Assembly (NCBI GenBank): GCA_019054805.1
Contig: JAHQIY010000005.1
Location: 5,253,501-5,317,500 of the forward strand
Reading direction: 5' to 3'
DNA length: 64,000 nt
Source: Brachionus manjavacas
Taxonomy: Eukaryota; Rotifera; Eurotatoria; Ploima; Brachionidae
Both the position numbers and the translations under genes were made by a program. Each line of letters begins with the position of its first letter. Positions within the stretch are counted from its first letter, which is position 1. Below the pieces are notes generated by a model. The model was not told the DNA's origin and ran no database searches. It worked only from the letters and a program-made list of their open reading frames with translations. This document shows positions 53,167 through 63,958 of the stretch, in pieces.

Positions 53167-56100
53167 ATGTCTAAAGCTAAATCTAAATCCAGTAATAGCA
53201 ATTTGAACAAAGAGCTGCAGAAAAAAGTGGACGAGTTGACCCAGCAGTTGACAAGTCTAAAGAGTGAACATGATGAGTTGAAGAATAAGTATAAAATTTT
53301 ATGCAAAAAAGTGGTCGACAACACGGACTTGTCCGATTATTCGTTCATGGATCCAAATCAAATTGAGCCGGATCAAATCGACTTGAACGATTTGTTGCAT
53401 ATGGTGCAAAAGTTGGCTCTGTTGGCAAGTCAAATAAATGTCGAGGAGAACACAGAGAATCATATCGAATCGCTAGAACTGCGTATTACAGAATTAACTA
53501 GTGAAAATAGCTCATTTTTTAAAAATAGACTTAAATTACAGGAAAGACTGGAGTTTATTAGGCAAGAACGAGATGTTTGGAAACGAAATGCTGAAACTCT
53601 TAAAAAAATGTATGCAAAATTAGGTACGCTTTTATAGAATTATTTTATTTCTCTGAGGAAATTTCCGCTTTGAAACTTTGACTGGATGTTATTAGCTTTT
53701 AAAGTTATTTAAAAAAAAAGACAATTAATGAGGCGGGTTTTTGGGAAATTTTTTTAAATTCATTTAAAAAATTAAATGCCACTTAAATAATTTACAATTA
53801 AGTTTATTCGAAAAAATACTTATTAAAAAACACACTGTTAAATTTTAATTTTAGCTTGATAGCACAAAATATCTTTTTTTTTTAAGAAAATATTATTTTC
53901 TTAAGTACAAAAGAAAATATTAAAATAAAAGTTCATTTAAGAATTTTCAGTTTTTATATAGTTATATTTTCTAAATTAGTCAAAAATGAATTTTTTAAAG
54001 GGGAATTTGAAAAAAGTTTGCTTAGCATCATTTTATCAATTTTAATCAATCAATATTGTTGAAATTCGTATAGGATTAATTCAAGTGAAATTAAATGCGA
54101 AAAATAATAAAAATGTAATTACGTGTTTATTTAAAGCTATTTTTCTAATCTTTGTTTATTTTATAAAAATTTAATTCTACTAAATTTTTAATTTTGAAAA
54201 AAATTCTTCTAAAAGTTTAGAATCATTGTCGAAAAAATTTTTTTGGTTGTCAATGAAAATTCACTTTTTTGACAAATTATGTAGATTTAAAGTTTTAGAT
54301 GTAAAAAACTCTATAAGGAAATAAACAGATTATTTTTTAATATTAATTATTGTTTAATTAATTGTGTTGATTAATTAATTTATTTATAGTTTTTTTTCTC
54401 TGAATTTTTATAAAAATAATTACGCAGTTCAATTTTAATAGAGGGAAAAAAAATTTACAAATTTTTATTTTAATTTATCACTTGTCATCTATCAGTTCAA
54501 AAAAAATACTAATAATCATTATTCTGTCTTCATTTGATTATTAATTACATGAACATATCTTTATTTTATTTGGTCTAAACGGTTAAGTGAATTATCATTC
54601 ATATTCTTATCCTCGGGTTAGTCAACAATTATTACATTCATTTTTTCGATTCCAAAAAGTTAATCCAAGCAAGGAGTGAAGAATTGTAAGAGAAGGTGAA
54701 CTAGTTGTTCTTTTAGTAAAAGGTTTTCTGCTTAAATATTGAAAAAAATATTCCAAATTACCGCTAATAACTGCTCTTCAGTTCAGAGTGGTTTCTGCCA
54801 CCACTTGTCATCTTCCTGAAAGAAAAATTTATATTAATTTTAATCCCTATTTAAAGTTTTTGTGACTTTTTGTGCGAATTCTTTAGAAAGTTTTTTAAAA
54901 TCAGCATAGATCACAACCAACAACACAAGAATAGTACACCACAATATAATATTAATAAAAAAGTTCAAAAATGACACTAAATGGTACTTATTGGACATAT
55001 GCCTTTGAATTTCTTTGGATAAGAAATCACTTGCGCACTAAAGGCTATTGTTCTTTTATGAAAAAAAAAATTTATATTAAAAATGTTTTCTAAAACAATT
55101 TTAGAATTTAATTTTCAAAAATATTTTCTACTAAATAGAATTTTAAATGAAAATAAAAGACAAATTAAAAAGTCTAATAATTCTTTTTAGTGACTATTTA
55201 TCATTAAAACAAATTAAAATTTTCAATTAAAAATGAATTTTTTCATTTAAAACGATAATAAAATAAATGATCACTTAATCTTATCTTAGATACCATTTAT
55301 TCGAGTTAACAATTAAAGTCTTGGCAAAAAAAATTAAACTTCGCTCATATAGTAAATTAAGTGCCTATTTGAAACCTTGCGATAATTAATAAAAAATTTA
55401 GTTTTTTCTTTAGTTGGATTATTTTTTTTTCGAAAATTGATATTATTTTTGATACCTTTTGTAATAGGTCCTAGGACCTGTTCGAGTTTCTAAAATGACG
55501 ACAATTTTAGTAAAAAAAAGCTAATTAGAATAAAATTGAACCTTAAAAGTAAACAAATTTCAAGAAAACTAATTGAAATTTAAGAAAAACTAACCAAAAA
55601 AGGCATCATCTAAAGCTTTAGAACCTCAAACAAATGCAGAATCTGTGTAACTAGGGGTTTTGATTTTTTAATCAAATTAATCGGGCTGATACGTTCAGCA
55701 AACACTCGATCAAATATTTTTGAAGCAAAATTTTTCAATAGGGCTGTCCTTTTTTTAGGAAAATTAATTGAATACAATTAAATTAAATTTAAATAAATCT
55801 CGAATCTAAAGTCAAACTTAAGTTTTTTTTACTAATTAAATTTCTCAATATTAAGTTAAAGAAAAAGAGCTAATTTCGCACTTCAAATCCAATTCTGCTG
55901 CAAATAAATGCACAATTGGAACTTATCGAGCAAACGTTGACTCAAAAAATCCATCTGAACGGGTCTATTCGGCTCCAGTACCAAAGCAATTTTATGACAC
56001 AATCCGAAGCAGTAACATATCAAGCATTCAATTAGACAGAATAGATCAAAATATATCAAATCAACTTTCTAGCATAAAACAATCAACACCGACCTTAGAC

Positions 56101-57050
56101 GAGAGCAAGAATTTTTTTGGCGCTAGTTTTAAATTAGAAGAGAATAGCTTGAAAAACCATAGTCCAATTCCGAATCAAAATCTTAGCGAATCTTATGTGA
56201 ATTTTTCCCTTTTTGAAAAACCGAAAACTACCGATTCAAATATGAACGACCAGTACGTTCCTAATTACTCACTTGAGCCTGCTTGTCACGAGCCTTCTAC
56301 GAGTACATCTACAAGCCATCAAATAAAAAAAAATGTATCTTTTAATAAAGATATTGATGTGAGAATATTCCGTAAGAATTCAAAAAATTTGACAAAAATA
56401 GTCGATTCGTTCCTGCTGCCATTAACTCAGAGCAACGCGGAAAATATTCAGATAAACAATGATGAAAAAGGTGCACAAATAGTCCAAGAAAACATAACTA
56501 CAATTAAAAAAAATTCCGGTAATTTTGTTAAATAAAAAATTTTCTAATAATAATTAATTTCTAAGACGACTCGATGAGTCAAATTGATCAAAAGAATAGA
56601 CTCCTTTTTAATCAGCCAAGTCTTAAATCTGACTCTCTTTTATCATTTGTTCAGAAGCAATCAGCGTCTCATGGATCGAATTTTTTTAGTAGCAATTCAA
56701 AGCCAACTCAATCAGGTAGAGGAAGCGTTTGTTCATCCCGCAAGCTACCTGGTGAAACTCCGGTACGGGATTTGGAACCAACACTAAAATTGATAATAAT
56801 AAAAGAGTTGAGTATTGAAAAAGTCGATGGAAATGACTGGAGAATGTTCGCTCTGAGAGTCGGAATGAACGAGAATGAAATCAAAGAGTGGATTAGTCTA
56901 AAACTACAGTATCCCATGGCCAGAGTCTTAAGCTTTTGGTCGTCAAAGCCAGAAGCTACTGTCCGACTTTTACATCGGCATTTGAATGCTCCTTGTTTCA
57001 ATTATGGAAGTTTAGCGAAAAGAATAGAAAATTTTTATGATGTTATTTAA
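53167..57050 (+). CDS. Coiled-coil and death-domain protein
   Basis: Three coding exons: 53167-53623, 55856-56518, 56566-57050; introns of 2232 and 47 bp; all phases agree, 534 residues. Residues about 8-55 and 95-152 are heptad-rich coiled coil (NKELQKKVDELTQQLTSLKS; IESLELRITELTSENSSF). Residues about 155-440 are Ser/Asn-rich and probably disordered. Residues about 443-534 have the six-helix pattern of a death domain, with the hallmark GNDWRMFALRVGMNENEIKEW and a later ARVLSFWSSKPEATVRLLHRHL. There is no signal peptide or membrane span, so it is probably a cytosolic adaptor in a death-fold signalling assembly. I do not recognise a specific orthologue. The Trp/Arg/Leu pattern is UNC5- or NF-kB-like, but those families have other domains. 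Confidence 0.8.
53624..55855 (+). other. Intron 1 of the death-domain gene
   Basis: 2232 bp, donor GTACGC, acceptor ATATTAAG. AT-rich; no internal coding frame or element recognised. Confidence 0.7.
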
Positions 57051-58139
57051 ATTAAAGGAAATTGATTTAATTATTTGTGCAATTAGTGAATTCAGGCTTG
57101 ATCCAAGCACATTTTCAAATATCCTGAATGTCTAACACGTTGCTTTTGTTTCGTGTACAGACTGTGTAAAATTTTAATTAATTTTAATTTTTTAATTTTA
57201 ATTATTTTAAATCAAAATTCGTTTAAATAAAAAAATTAAATCGATTTTAAAAAAATCTCCATTAAAAATATTATGTAAATGTTGATTTTTAATTACTTTA
57301 TAAATTTTTTGTTTTTTTTTTTTTAATTTTAAAAGGTAATTAAGTAAAAATCTAACTTTAAGCTTTTTTTAATATATGAAAATTGTTGTTTTAATATTAA
57401 ATTTAAAGATTTTGAACAAAAAGCTTTTATTGTGAAACAGCTAAAAACCAATGTAGCATAAATTCCATTTAGTCAATATTTCACTCTCTTCAGCAAGCTC
57501 TGTTATTTTAGCAAAATCTCCTAAAATTCCAAATGGTTGTCATTATTTGCTCAGTTTGATGGTTTAAGTCATTAAAAAAAAAGAAATAAGTAAAAACTTA
57601 AAAAATTTTTTTTAATTTTTCCTTCAAAATCCTTTGCTGATCTTCTAAAAAGACTTAATTAAAAAATTAATTTTTGGTATCAAAATGCGGGAATTGGATT
57701 TTCTAGAGCCACTTTTAACAAATTATCCTTTTTTTAGTTTCACAAACGCAATTATTTTTTGTTGTTTCATTCAAAATAATTATTTTAAAGGTTTTCATCT
57801 GCTTGAGAATAATTTTTACAATAATTTAAATAAAAAAAACTTTTAAATTAATTTATTTTCTTTGTGATTAAAAAAAATTGAAGCCAAGAACATCCAGCCT
57901 ATATTTCTTGACAACAACGGGTTTTAAATCTAAATTTAAAAAAAAATCCAATGATTGCGAGCGATGATCACCTTAGCAAAGACATTCTGAATTTTTTTCC
58001 CAAATCTGACAGAGCTTGCTGAGTGTGGAATATTAGGTATTTAGAAATAAATTATTTTGAAAAATTCGAAATTATGCCACATTGACCTTTAATGAATACA
58101 AAATTAATGTTTAAACGGGCTAAGAATAAATAAACAAAA
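57051..58139. other. Intergenic, with an imperfect inverted repeat
   Basis: CAATGTAGCATAAATTCC and CAGCAAGCTCTGT at about 57449-57505 recur inverted at about 58005-58090 (CAATGTGGCATAATTTC and CAGCAAGCTCTGT). This suggests a decayed palindromic element of about 640 bp. No gene is visible. Confidence 0.4.
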
Positions 58140-58212
58140 GGGTCTGTGGCGCAATGGATAACGCGTCTGACTACGAATCAGGAGATTGCAGGTTCGAATC
58201 CTGCCAGACTCG
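58140..58212 (+). tRNA. tRNA-Arg (anticodon ACG)
   Basis: 73 nt, intronless. The acceptor stem GGGTCTG pairs with CAGACTC and leaves discriminator G. A box TGGCGCAATGG, anticodon loop CTACGAA (ACG, read as ICG), B box GGTTCGAATCC. A TTTTT terminator follows within a few bases. No encoded CCA, as expected for a nuclear gene. Identical to the other two copies nearby. Confidence 0.95.
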
Positions 58213-58489
58213 AATTTTTGAGCAAATATATTGGAATTTTTTCAAATGCTTCTTAAAAATAAAAATTGTTTCTTTTCATCAATTAATTTTAAGGATTATG
58301 CAATTAAATTAAATAATTTTTTTTTTAAATGGTAAAAAATGGTAAAATGTCAAAATTACATTAAACATTTAAAAAAGGTTAAAATTGAAAATATAAAATA
58401 AAATTATAATTAATTTAAATTAAATTAATAGAAAATCAAGGAGGTTGGTCAAACAATTAAAAAGCATTTAAACTATTTAAGATATTTTT

Positions 58490-58775
58490 TTTAACGTAAA
58501 AAAATGTAAATAAAATTTTTTTTCAATTTACTTAAAAATTTTAACTAATCATTTTTTACTATTTTGTACTATTTTTTACTATTAAATTGATTACATTTTA
58601 CCAAAATTTACGTAAATTATGGTAAATTTTTTTTACATAATTTTGAAAATAAATATTGAAAGATAAAAATTTTTTTTTAAAAAAGTGCCAAATTATTTCA
58701 ATTTTTTGGACATTTTTTTACATAAATTTACGTAAAATGTTCGAAATTCACCAAATTTTACGTTAGCAAAATTAA
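58490..58775. repeat. ACGTAAA-rich imperfect inverted repeat
   Basis: The left end reads TTAACGTAAAAAAATGTAAAT and the right end, read inward, CTAACGTAAAATTTGGTG. The interior has repeated TTTACGTAAA and TACTATTTT words. It resembles in word content the MITE at 4.1 kb and the foldback arms at 45.2/46.8 kb. Target duplication not resolved. Confidence 0.45.
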
Positions 58776-58782
58776 AATTAAT

Positions 58783-59135
58783 AATAATAAAAGAGTTGAG
58801 GTGGAAGAGTTGAAAGCGTGTGCGTGCAAACTGGGTTCGGTTTTACTCAAGTGAGAGGGAATCAATGCATAGGCTCTTCTCCCTGGTGATGACGGTCAAT
58901 TACTTCAGGGCCACAAATACTATTCGTGTGTCGTACATGCCTTCTGCCGACAAAACAGCAGACGAGCCTTCCAGAAGGCTCATATCACCGTAAACTCAAC
59001 CTACACCTTGGCACTGTCACGACAACTATAAATACAAGCTGTTTTCCGTATATCGGGCAGCTTTCGAAACTTTTTCCTATATTTTTAATAAAAACTGACT
59101 GAATCGTGGTTATCCACCGGTCAGCCATACATTTT
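58783..59135. other. GC-richer block of unclear origin
   Basis: About 350 bp with clearly higher GC than the flanks, bounded by AATAATAA on both sides. The plus strand has TATAAATA at about 59026 and AATAAA at about 59087, an arrangement expected in an LTR, but clear TG...CA ends and a target duplication could not be fixed. A local hairpin (GCCTTC-TGCCGAC...; GAGCCTTCCAGAAGGCTC near 58956-58982) is present. It has no long coding frame. It could be a solo LTR, a SINE-like element or a structured RNA. Confidence 0.35.
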
Positions 59136-59269
59136 TAATAATAAATGGATATTTTATTATTATGCATAAATTTGGAGTAGGATTGCGGCTTTCATTCAAG
59201 CATAAAGGTGGTTAAAGATTAAAATTTTCAATTGAGTTGTTGTAACACATTCTTTTACAGTCAAGTCAA

Positions 59270-59645
59270 TTTTAACCATCATTCTGTTCCTGGGAAAACG
59301 CCGTTAATTTTATTTTATAAATGAAATCAATTTTTATAATTCAATTCTAAAATTAATTTATTATTCAATTTATTATTTTAATTTAAGCTGCCATCAACTT
59401 GAAAAAGATAAAAAAACATAGTTTTTTAAAGCGTTTATTTTCTAGTCGTAGATAATTTTCTTTTTTAGTAGATATTTTATTTGAATAAAAATAGATAAAA
59501 GTTGTTTAGAAAAGATAATCATTTTTAGCAAAAAGACAATTAATATAAAATCATTTTGATTAACCATCATTCTGTTCCTGAGAAAACGCCGTTAATTTTA
59601 TTTTATAAATGAAATCAATTTTTGTATAATTTAATAAAACTAATT
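59270..59645. repeat. Local direct duplication around the tRNA genes
   Basis: A block CCATCATTCTGTTCCTG followed by AAAACGCCGTTAATTTT and ATAAATGAAATCAATTTTT occurs at 59274-59340 and again at 59563-59625. The segments AAGCTGCCATCAACTTGAA (59388 and 60261) and TTTTTAGCAAAAAGACA (59524 and 60293) are also duplicated. The tRNA genes therefore lie in a locally reshuffled stretch. Confidence 0.75.
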
Positions 59646-59709
59646 TGATTTAAATAATCATGTACGAAATGCAAAATTTATCCTAATCACTGGTGTTATT
59701 TTGAAAGTA

Positions 59710-59782
59710 GGGTCTGTGGCGCAATGGATAACGCGTCTGACTACGAATCAGGAGATTGCAGGTTCGAATCCTGCCAGACTCG
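59710..59782 (+). tRNA. tRNA-Arg (anticodon ACG)
   Basis: Second copy, identical over all 73 bases to 58140-58212 and followed by a run of seven T (terminator). Flanking sequences differ from the first copy immediately outside the gene. Confidence 0.95.
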
Positions 59783-60112
59783 GAAATTTTTTTAGATTCA
59801 AGATATTTTTGTAATCAATTAATTTAAAAACACCTCTTTGGTGATTAATAATATCATTACATTTCAAAAACGTAGGTATTAGTATTTTTTTTCTAATCTA
59901 AAAATTTAGAACCTATCTTTAAACTTGGAAAAATTATTGAAGCACTTATTTTTGATGGTTGAAATATTTCTTCAATTTAAAAGAAAAACTAATTTATCTT
60001 AATGAAACAAAAATTTCTAAAAAAAAAATTTTGAAACATATTTTTGGTCAAAGACATTACTAGCTGCGCTTTACTTGAAAATAATTGATAAAATTTATTT
60101 CGTAAAAAAATT

Positions 60113-60185
60113 CGAGTCTGGCAGGATTCGAACCTGCAATCTCCTGATTCGTAGTCAGACGCGTTATCCATTGCGCCACAGACCC
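60113..60185 (-). tRNA. tRNA-Arg (anticodon ACG)
   Basis: Third identical copy, in opposite orientation and 330 bp from the second. On the minus strand a run of seven T follows. Together with the second copy it forms a 73-bp inverted repeat. Confidence 0.95.
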
Positions 60186-61084
60186 TTTTACTAAATGCAA
60201 ATAATTAAATCAGTAAAAATTTCTAAAATTCATTTATTATTCAATATATTATTTTAATTTAAGCTGCCATCAACTTGAAAAAGATAATCATTTTTAGCAA
60301 AAAGACAGTTAATATAAAATCATTTTCCATATTTTCATTGATATCTTCATTTTCCATTTAATAAGCCATTGTTCTAGTTCGTTGGTGTATTTATTTATCT
60401 TATTTTCTAGGTTCCCCTTTTTGTTATAAATGAATTATTTATTTGTTTTCTGTACCGAGCTAGAGCTCCTTCAGAATAATAAATAAAAAATTAAATTAAA
60501 GTTAATAAAATGAGATTAAAAAAAATCAAAATAAAGTAAAAAAGCTAAAAAAAAATGAAAGTTAAGAAGTCATAGATTGTTGCATGTGGCACATGTTTAC
60601 ATAGTGCAGGTTTCAGGAAAAAAAATAGGAAATAGTAAGGTAGCAACTACACAATGGAGTTGGGTATTCAATATATCTCGATTCGAAACCTTCTTTTTAT
60701 TCCTCACCAGTCTGAAAATCAATGGAATAGAATGACTCAGTTCTATCCCAGCATATCTCTCACTCAACTCAAAAAGCCAATTCGAGACTGTTCGTAATTT
60801 AAGTTTAAAATTGAAATATTGAAGGGACATTTTTTGATTGACAAAACAGATTTTTTTTAAAATAATAATCAATTAGTAATTTAGAACTTGTAAATAAAAT
60901 TTAGCTTTTCTGACTTAGCTATTTTTAATAAATCAATTAGTAATTTTAGGTTTAGCTATTTTGATTTTAGTTAATTTAATTTAGCTGTTTTGAATAGTTT
61001 TATTTTTATTTTAAGCTAATTTAATTTAGCTATTTTGATTGATGCTATTTTGATCTACTCCCTTATTTTTTAGGTTCCCCTTTT
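60186..61084. other. Intergenic
   Basis: AT-rich, with short duplications shared with 59.3-59.6 kb and an internal repeat of TTTAGCTATTTTGATT words at about 60950-61055. GGTTCCCCTTTTTGTTA occurs twice (60410 and 61073). No gene recognised; the minus-strand frame at 60597-60872 has no family features. Confidence 0.5.
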
Positions 61085-61690
61085 TGTTAAAAATGAAGAA
61101 TGTAATTAGATTATTTGCGAAAAGCAGAGAGTATTCGTTTTTTGTTTTGTTTCTTTTGGGTATGTCATTAATATATATATACTAAATAAAAGAGGACTAA
61201 TTACTGAGCCTTGAGGAACACCTGCAGTTATTTGATATTCGTCGCTCAAGTGGTCATTCATATTTACCTTAAATGTCCTACTATCTAAAAAGGATCTAAT
61301 CCAGTTAGTCAAGTAATGAGGTGGATTCATTTTAATCAATTTAAAAAGTAGACCTTCATGCCAAACCCTATCAAAGGCTTTAGAAATATCAAAAAAAAGG
61401 CCACAAACTCTTTTTTTTTTATTAAATGATTCCAAAAATTTTTGAATTAAAAATAATAGATTATCCGATGTTCGCCGGTGTTTCCTAAATCCAGATTGCT
61501 CCTGGATAAGGAGGTAATCATGTCCAAAAAATTGTTTAATCTTGAATAAACTTTTCGTTCCAGTAACTTTCTTAAACAACTCGTTATACTAATTGGTCTA
61601 TAATTTAAAGGATCTTGTAAATTCGAGGCCTTTTTTTGAATCATTGTAATTTTCGAAGTTTTCCAATACTTTTTATCAATATTTTATGAC
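61085..61690 (-). pseudogene. LINE reverse transcriptase fragment (jockey-like)
   Basis: Minus-strand RT pieces in two frames: WKTSKITMIQKK, LNYRPISITSCLRKLLE; then EQSGFRKHRRTSDNL, motif A block GLFFDISKAFDRVWHEG, motif B block TAGVPQGSVISPLLFSIYI. After a frame change at a TA-dinucleotide run, NDIPKRNK and LLFANN follow: the catalytic FADD box has become FANN. It is truncated on both sides. The motif style (SGFRKxRSTxDNL, GVPQGSVISPLL) is jockey-type, different from the 5.5-kb LINE. Confidence 0.8.
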
Positions 61691-61924
61691 TCATCCATTG
61701 ATTTTGTAGATAAATTCAAAATTTTAATTAAAAAGCGAGTCAAATTGACTCGTTTTGGTGCTTCTAGTAGAATATACTTGATTTTGTAAATTTTATTTTA
61801 TTTGAATTTAGTTAATTTAGAAAGTTATTCTTATTTTTATGCTGAAAAAAAATTTTGCTCAAATAGCAAAAATTGACTTAGATTTTAGCGGCCAAAAATC
61901 GAAATAGAGTCATTTTGACTCGTT

Positions 61925-62402
61925 GGTGCTTAGTAGTAGTAATTATAATTGCTACGCTTTCGCGTTAAGTCCGGTTATATCCAGACCATAAGCAATAATT
62001 TAGTCTTTCAAAAGTATGTCTAAATTAGTTTTAAAAATGTTTGTTGATTTTGATTCTATAACTTTGTTTCCAAGCTGATTCCAATCATTGACTATTCTGT
62101 TGGTGAAAAAGTTGAATCTTGGTGCACAGTTTTTGACAATTTCTCTTCTTAATCTGTAGTTGTTGCCTCTTGTTTTATTTACACCAAAAACCTTGTCTGG
62201 TTGTTTATACCAGTTGACTTGATCGTAATTATTGAGCAACTTAAACATTTGTATTAAATCACCTCTCTTTCTTCTTGTTTTAAGTGTTGTAAGTTTTAGC
62301 CTTCTTAGTCGTTCTGGATACTCTAGATTCGATAAACCTGAGATAGAACGCGTTGCTCTTCTCTGAACCTTTTCAAGCGCATCAATGTCCTTCTTTAGAT
62401 AA
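61925..62402 (-). pseudogene. 5'-truncated LINE, ORF2 C-terminus and 3' tail
   Basis: The minus strand reads DIDALEKVQRRATRSISGL, LEYPERLRRLKLTTLKTRRK, NCAPRFNFFTNRIVNDWNQL and ends in ILLKD with stop at 62000. This is the C-terminal part of a CR1/L2-type ORF2, a relative of the element at 5.5 kb (shared IESVQRRATK and FFTNRIANYWN features). A short 3' untranslated part ends near a (TAG)n run at about 61930. 5' truncation is normal for LINE insertion. It sits about 105 bp downstream of the ORC3 stop, same strand. Confidence 0.8.
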
Positions 62403-62508
62403 AATATAAAATTTATAAAATTTTTATTCATTTTTAAGTCAAAATATAAGATTAAAGATAATAAAAAAATGTTCAATTTTTTCTGTTTAAATTTGATTGA
62501 TAAAAAAA

Positions 62509-63958
62509 TTATTCGTAAGCTAATAGACTAGATCCGTTGGTCAGTTTGATGACGTGATCGACTTTTCGGCTAGTCGGCTTTATAAAGCCCATGAATTGCA
62601 ATTCCGTGATTGTTCTGAAGAACAATGCTCTGAAAAAAAATTAATTTGTAAAAATAATAATTCCTAATTTTAAAAACATACATTAACTGTTTTTTTCTGC
62701 TTTCACTCAATTCATCTAGTCCTAAATTATCCAATCTATCCACAAACGCCTGAAACCAATCGAATAAATTGATCATGTGTCCGCATTCAAGATACAATTT
62801 ATAGGCAACGTTAAGCGGCAGTATGGCCGAATCAAGGTCTACCATATTCACAGGACTTGTACTGGCACTTTTTCTCGAATTTTTCATCTTTTTCCTGGGA
62901 GATTCACTCACATTTTCAGGCAAAATACCATTTTGTTTTAGATAACCAAACGAATTAAGTAAACAATCGTGCATATTCAAACGCTGCACGTCAAATATTC
63001 TTTTTTTCACCCGGTCAAAATTGGAATAGCAAAAATAACCACTGAATGGCAAATCAACAGAATAGTCATTATCAAAATAGAACGAAAATTGCTCACTAAG
63101 CCAGTCGATCATAGATTGTTTAAAGTTATTTAAAATTTTAGCCGTGTGCGCCTTTCGTTGTTGTTGAGTCAATTTTTTTGTCTGAACGTCAGACTTGGGC
63201 TTAGATGGCGAATTTTCAGATATGACTTTTAGAGTTCGGACTGAAGATTTTCTACTTACAAGCGATTTCGGCGACTCATCAGCCATAAATTCAAGCTGGT
63301 TTACCTTTGAGTCTATGTCATAAATGTCTTCAGTGTTGGAAGCTGCCAGCACTTCATCATCCTCATTGAAACTGGTGTCACAATTTTGGATGGTAAATTT
63401 TTGCTTCATTTTTTCCATAAGCTCATAAAATTCGTGTAATTCATTCAAAAACTCGGCGTTATAACTGCTCTGGTGGTTAAAGCATCTGGTTTTAATGAGT
63501 TTTATAAATGAGCTTACTATGTCGTTTATAGTGTTGAGTGAAGATAGTTGGAGAAGTTTTTTTAAGTCCATGAATTGTTCAGAATTGCAGAATTTTTTTG
63601 TTTTGTTCTTGGTACAACTAAAATTACACATTTTTACATACAATTCAATAAAGCTTCGGTTGGTGTACAAAGAGCTCTCGTCTTGAACACTTGGAAAATT
63701 TTTGACTATCTCATAGAGCATGTGACACATCAGCACAAATTGGTTGTTGAATTGGTGCCATTTTTTTTGGATCTGCTGAACACAAATGCTTACACAATTT
63801 TCATTTAAATCGCTGCAAATCGATTTTATCAACGCTTTATTTAAGTCATTTTGGTTCAATTTTTGAATTAGAGCCTCGAATGTGTTGATGTTTTCGAGTT
63901 CATTGGAAACAAAAAGAGCGTTTAGGTCATTTTTTTGTATGTGGTCGAAAAAACAATA
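62509..63958 (-). CDS. ORC3: Origin recognition complex subunit 3, C-terminal part
   Basis: Two exons in view: 63958-62682 and 62629-62509 (intron 52 bp, GTATGT...TTTCAG), 466 codons including stop. The 5' part lies beyond the window; the exon's acceptor (TTTTCAAG) is at 63959-63966. ORC3 is a core subunit of the complex that marks replication origins and loads MCM helicase. Recognition rests on the C-terminal winged-helix region: NVAYKLYLECGHMINLFDW, FQAFVDRL, then after the intron ITELQFMGFIKPTSRKVDHV, matching the ORC3 end (KLHLECSRLINLVDW; LLGFIKPT). Central features are FCNSEQFMDLKKLLQL and a charged, Ser-rich insert (about 63180-63300), then QSMIDWLSEQF. The last coding exon carries the conserved end, so stopping at the donor read-through would lose it. 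Confidence 0.9.

Noticed and set aside
58783..59135. Hammerhead-type ribozyme
   Set aside because: TGATGA and CGAAA words occur, but the CTGATGA core and the expected helix pairing around them are not present.
59989..60171. 60-codon minus-strand frame
   Set aside because: It reads through the tRNA-Arg gene at 60113-60185; the RNA gene explains the sequence.
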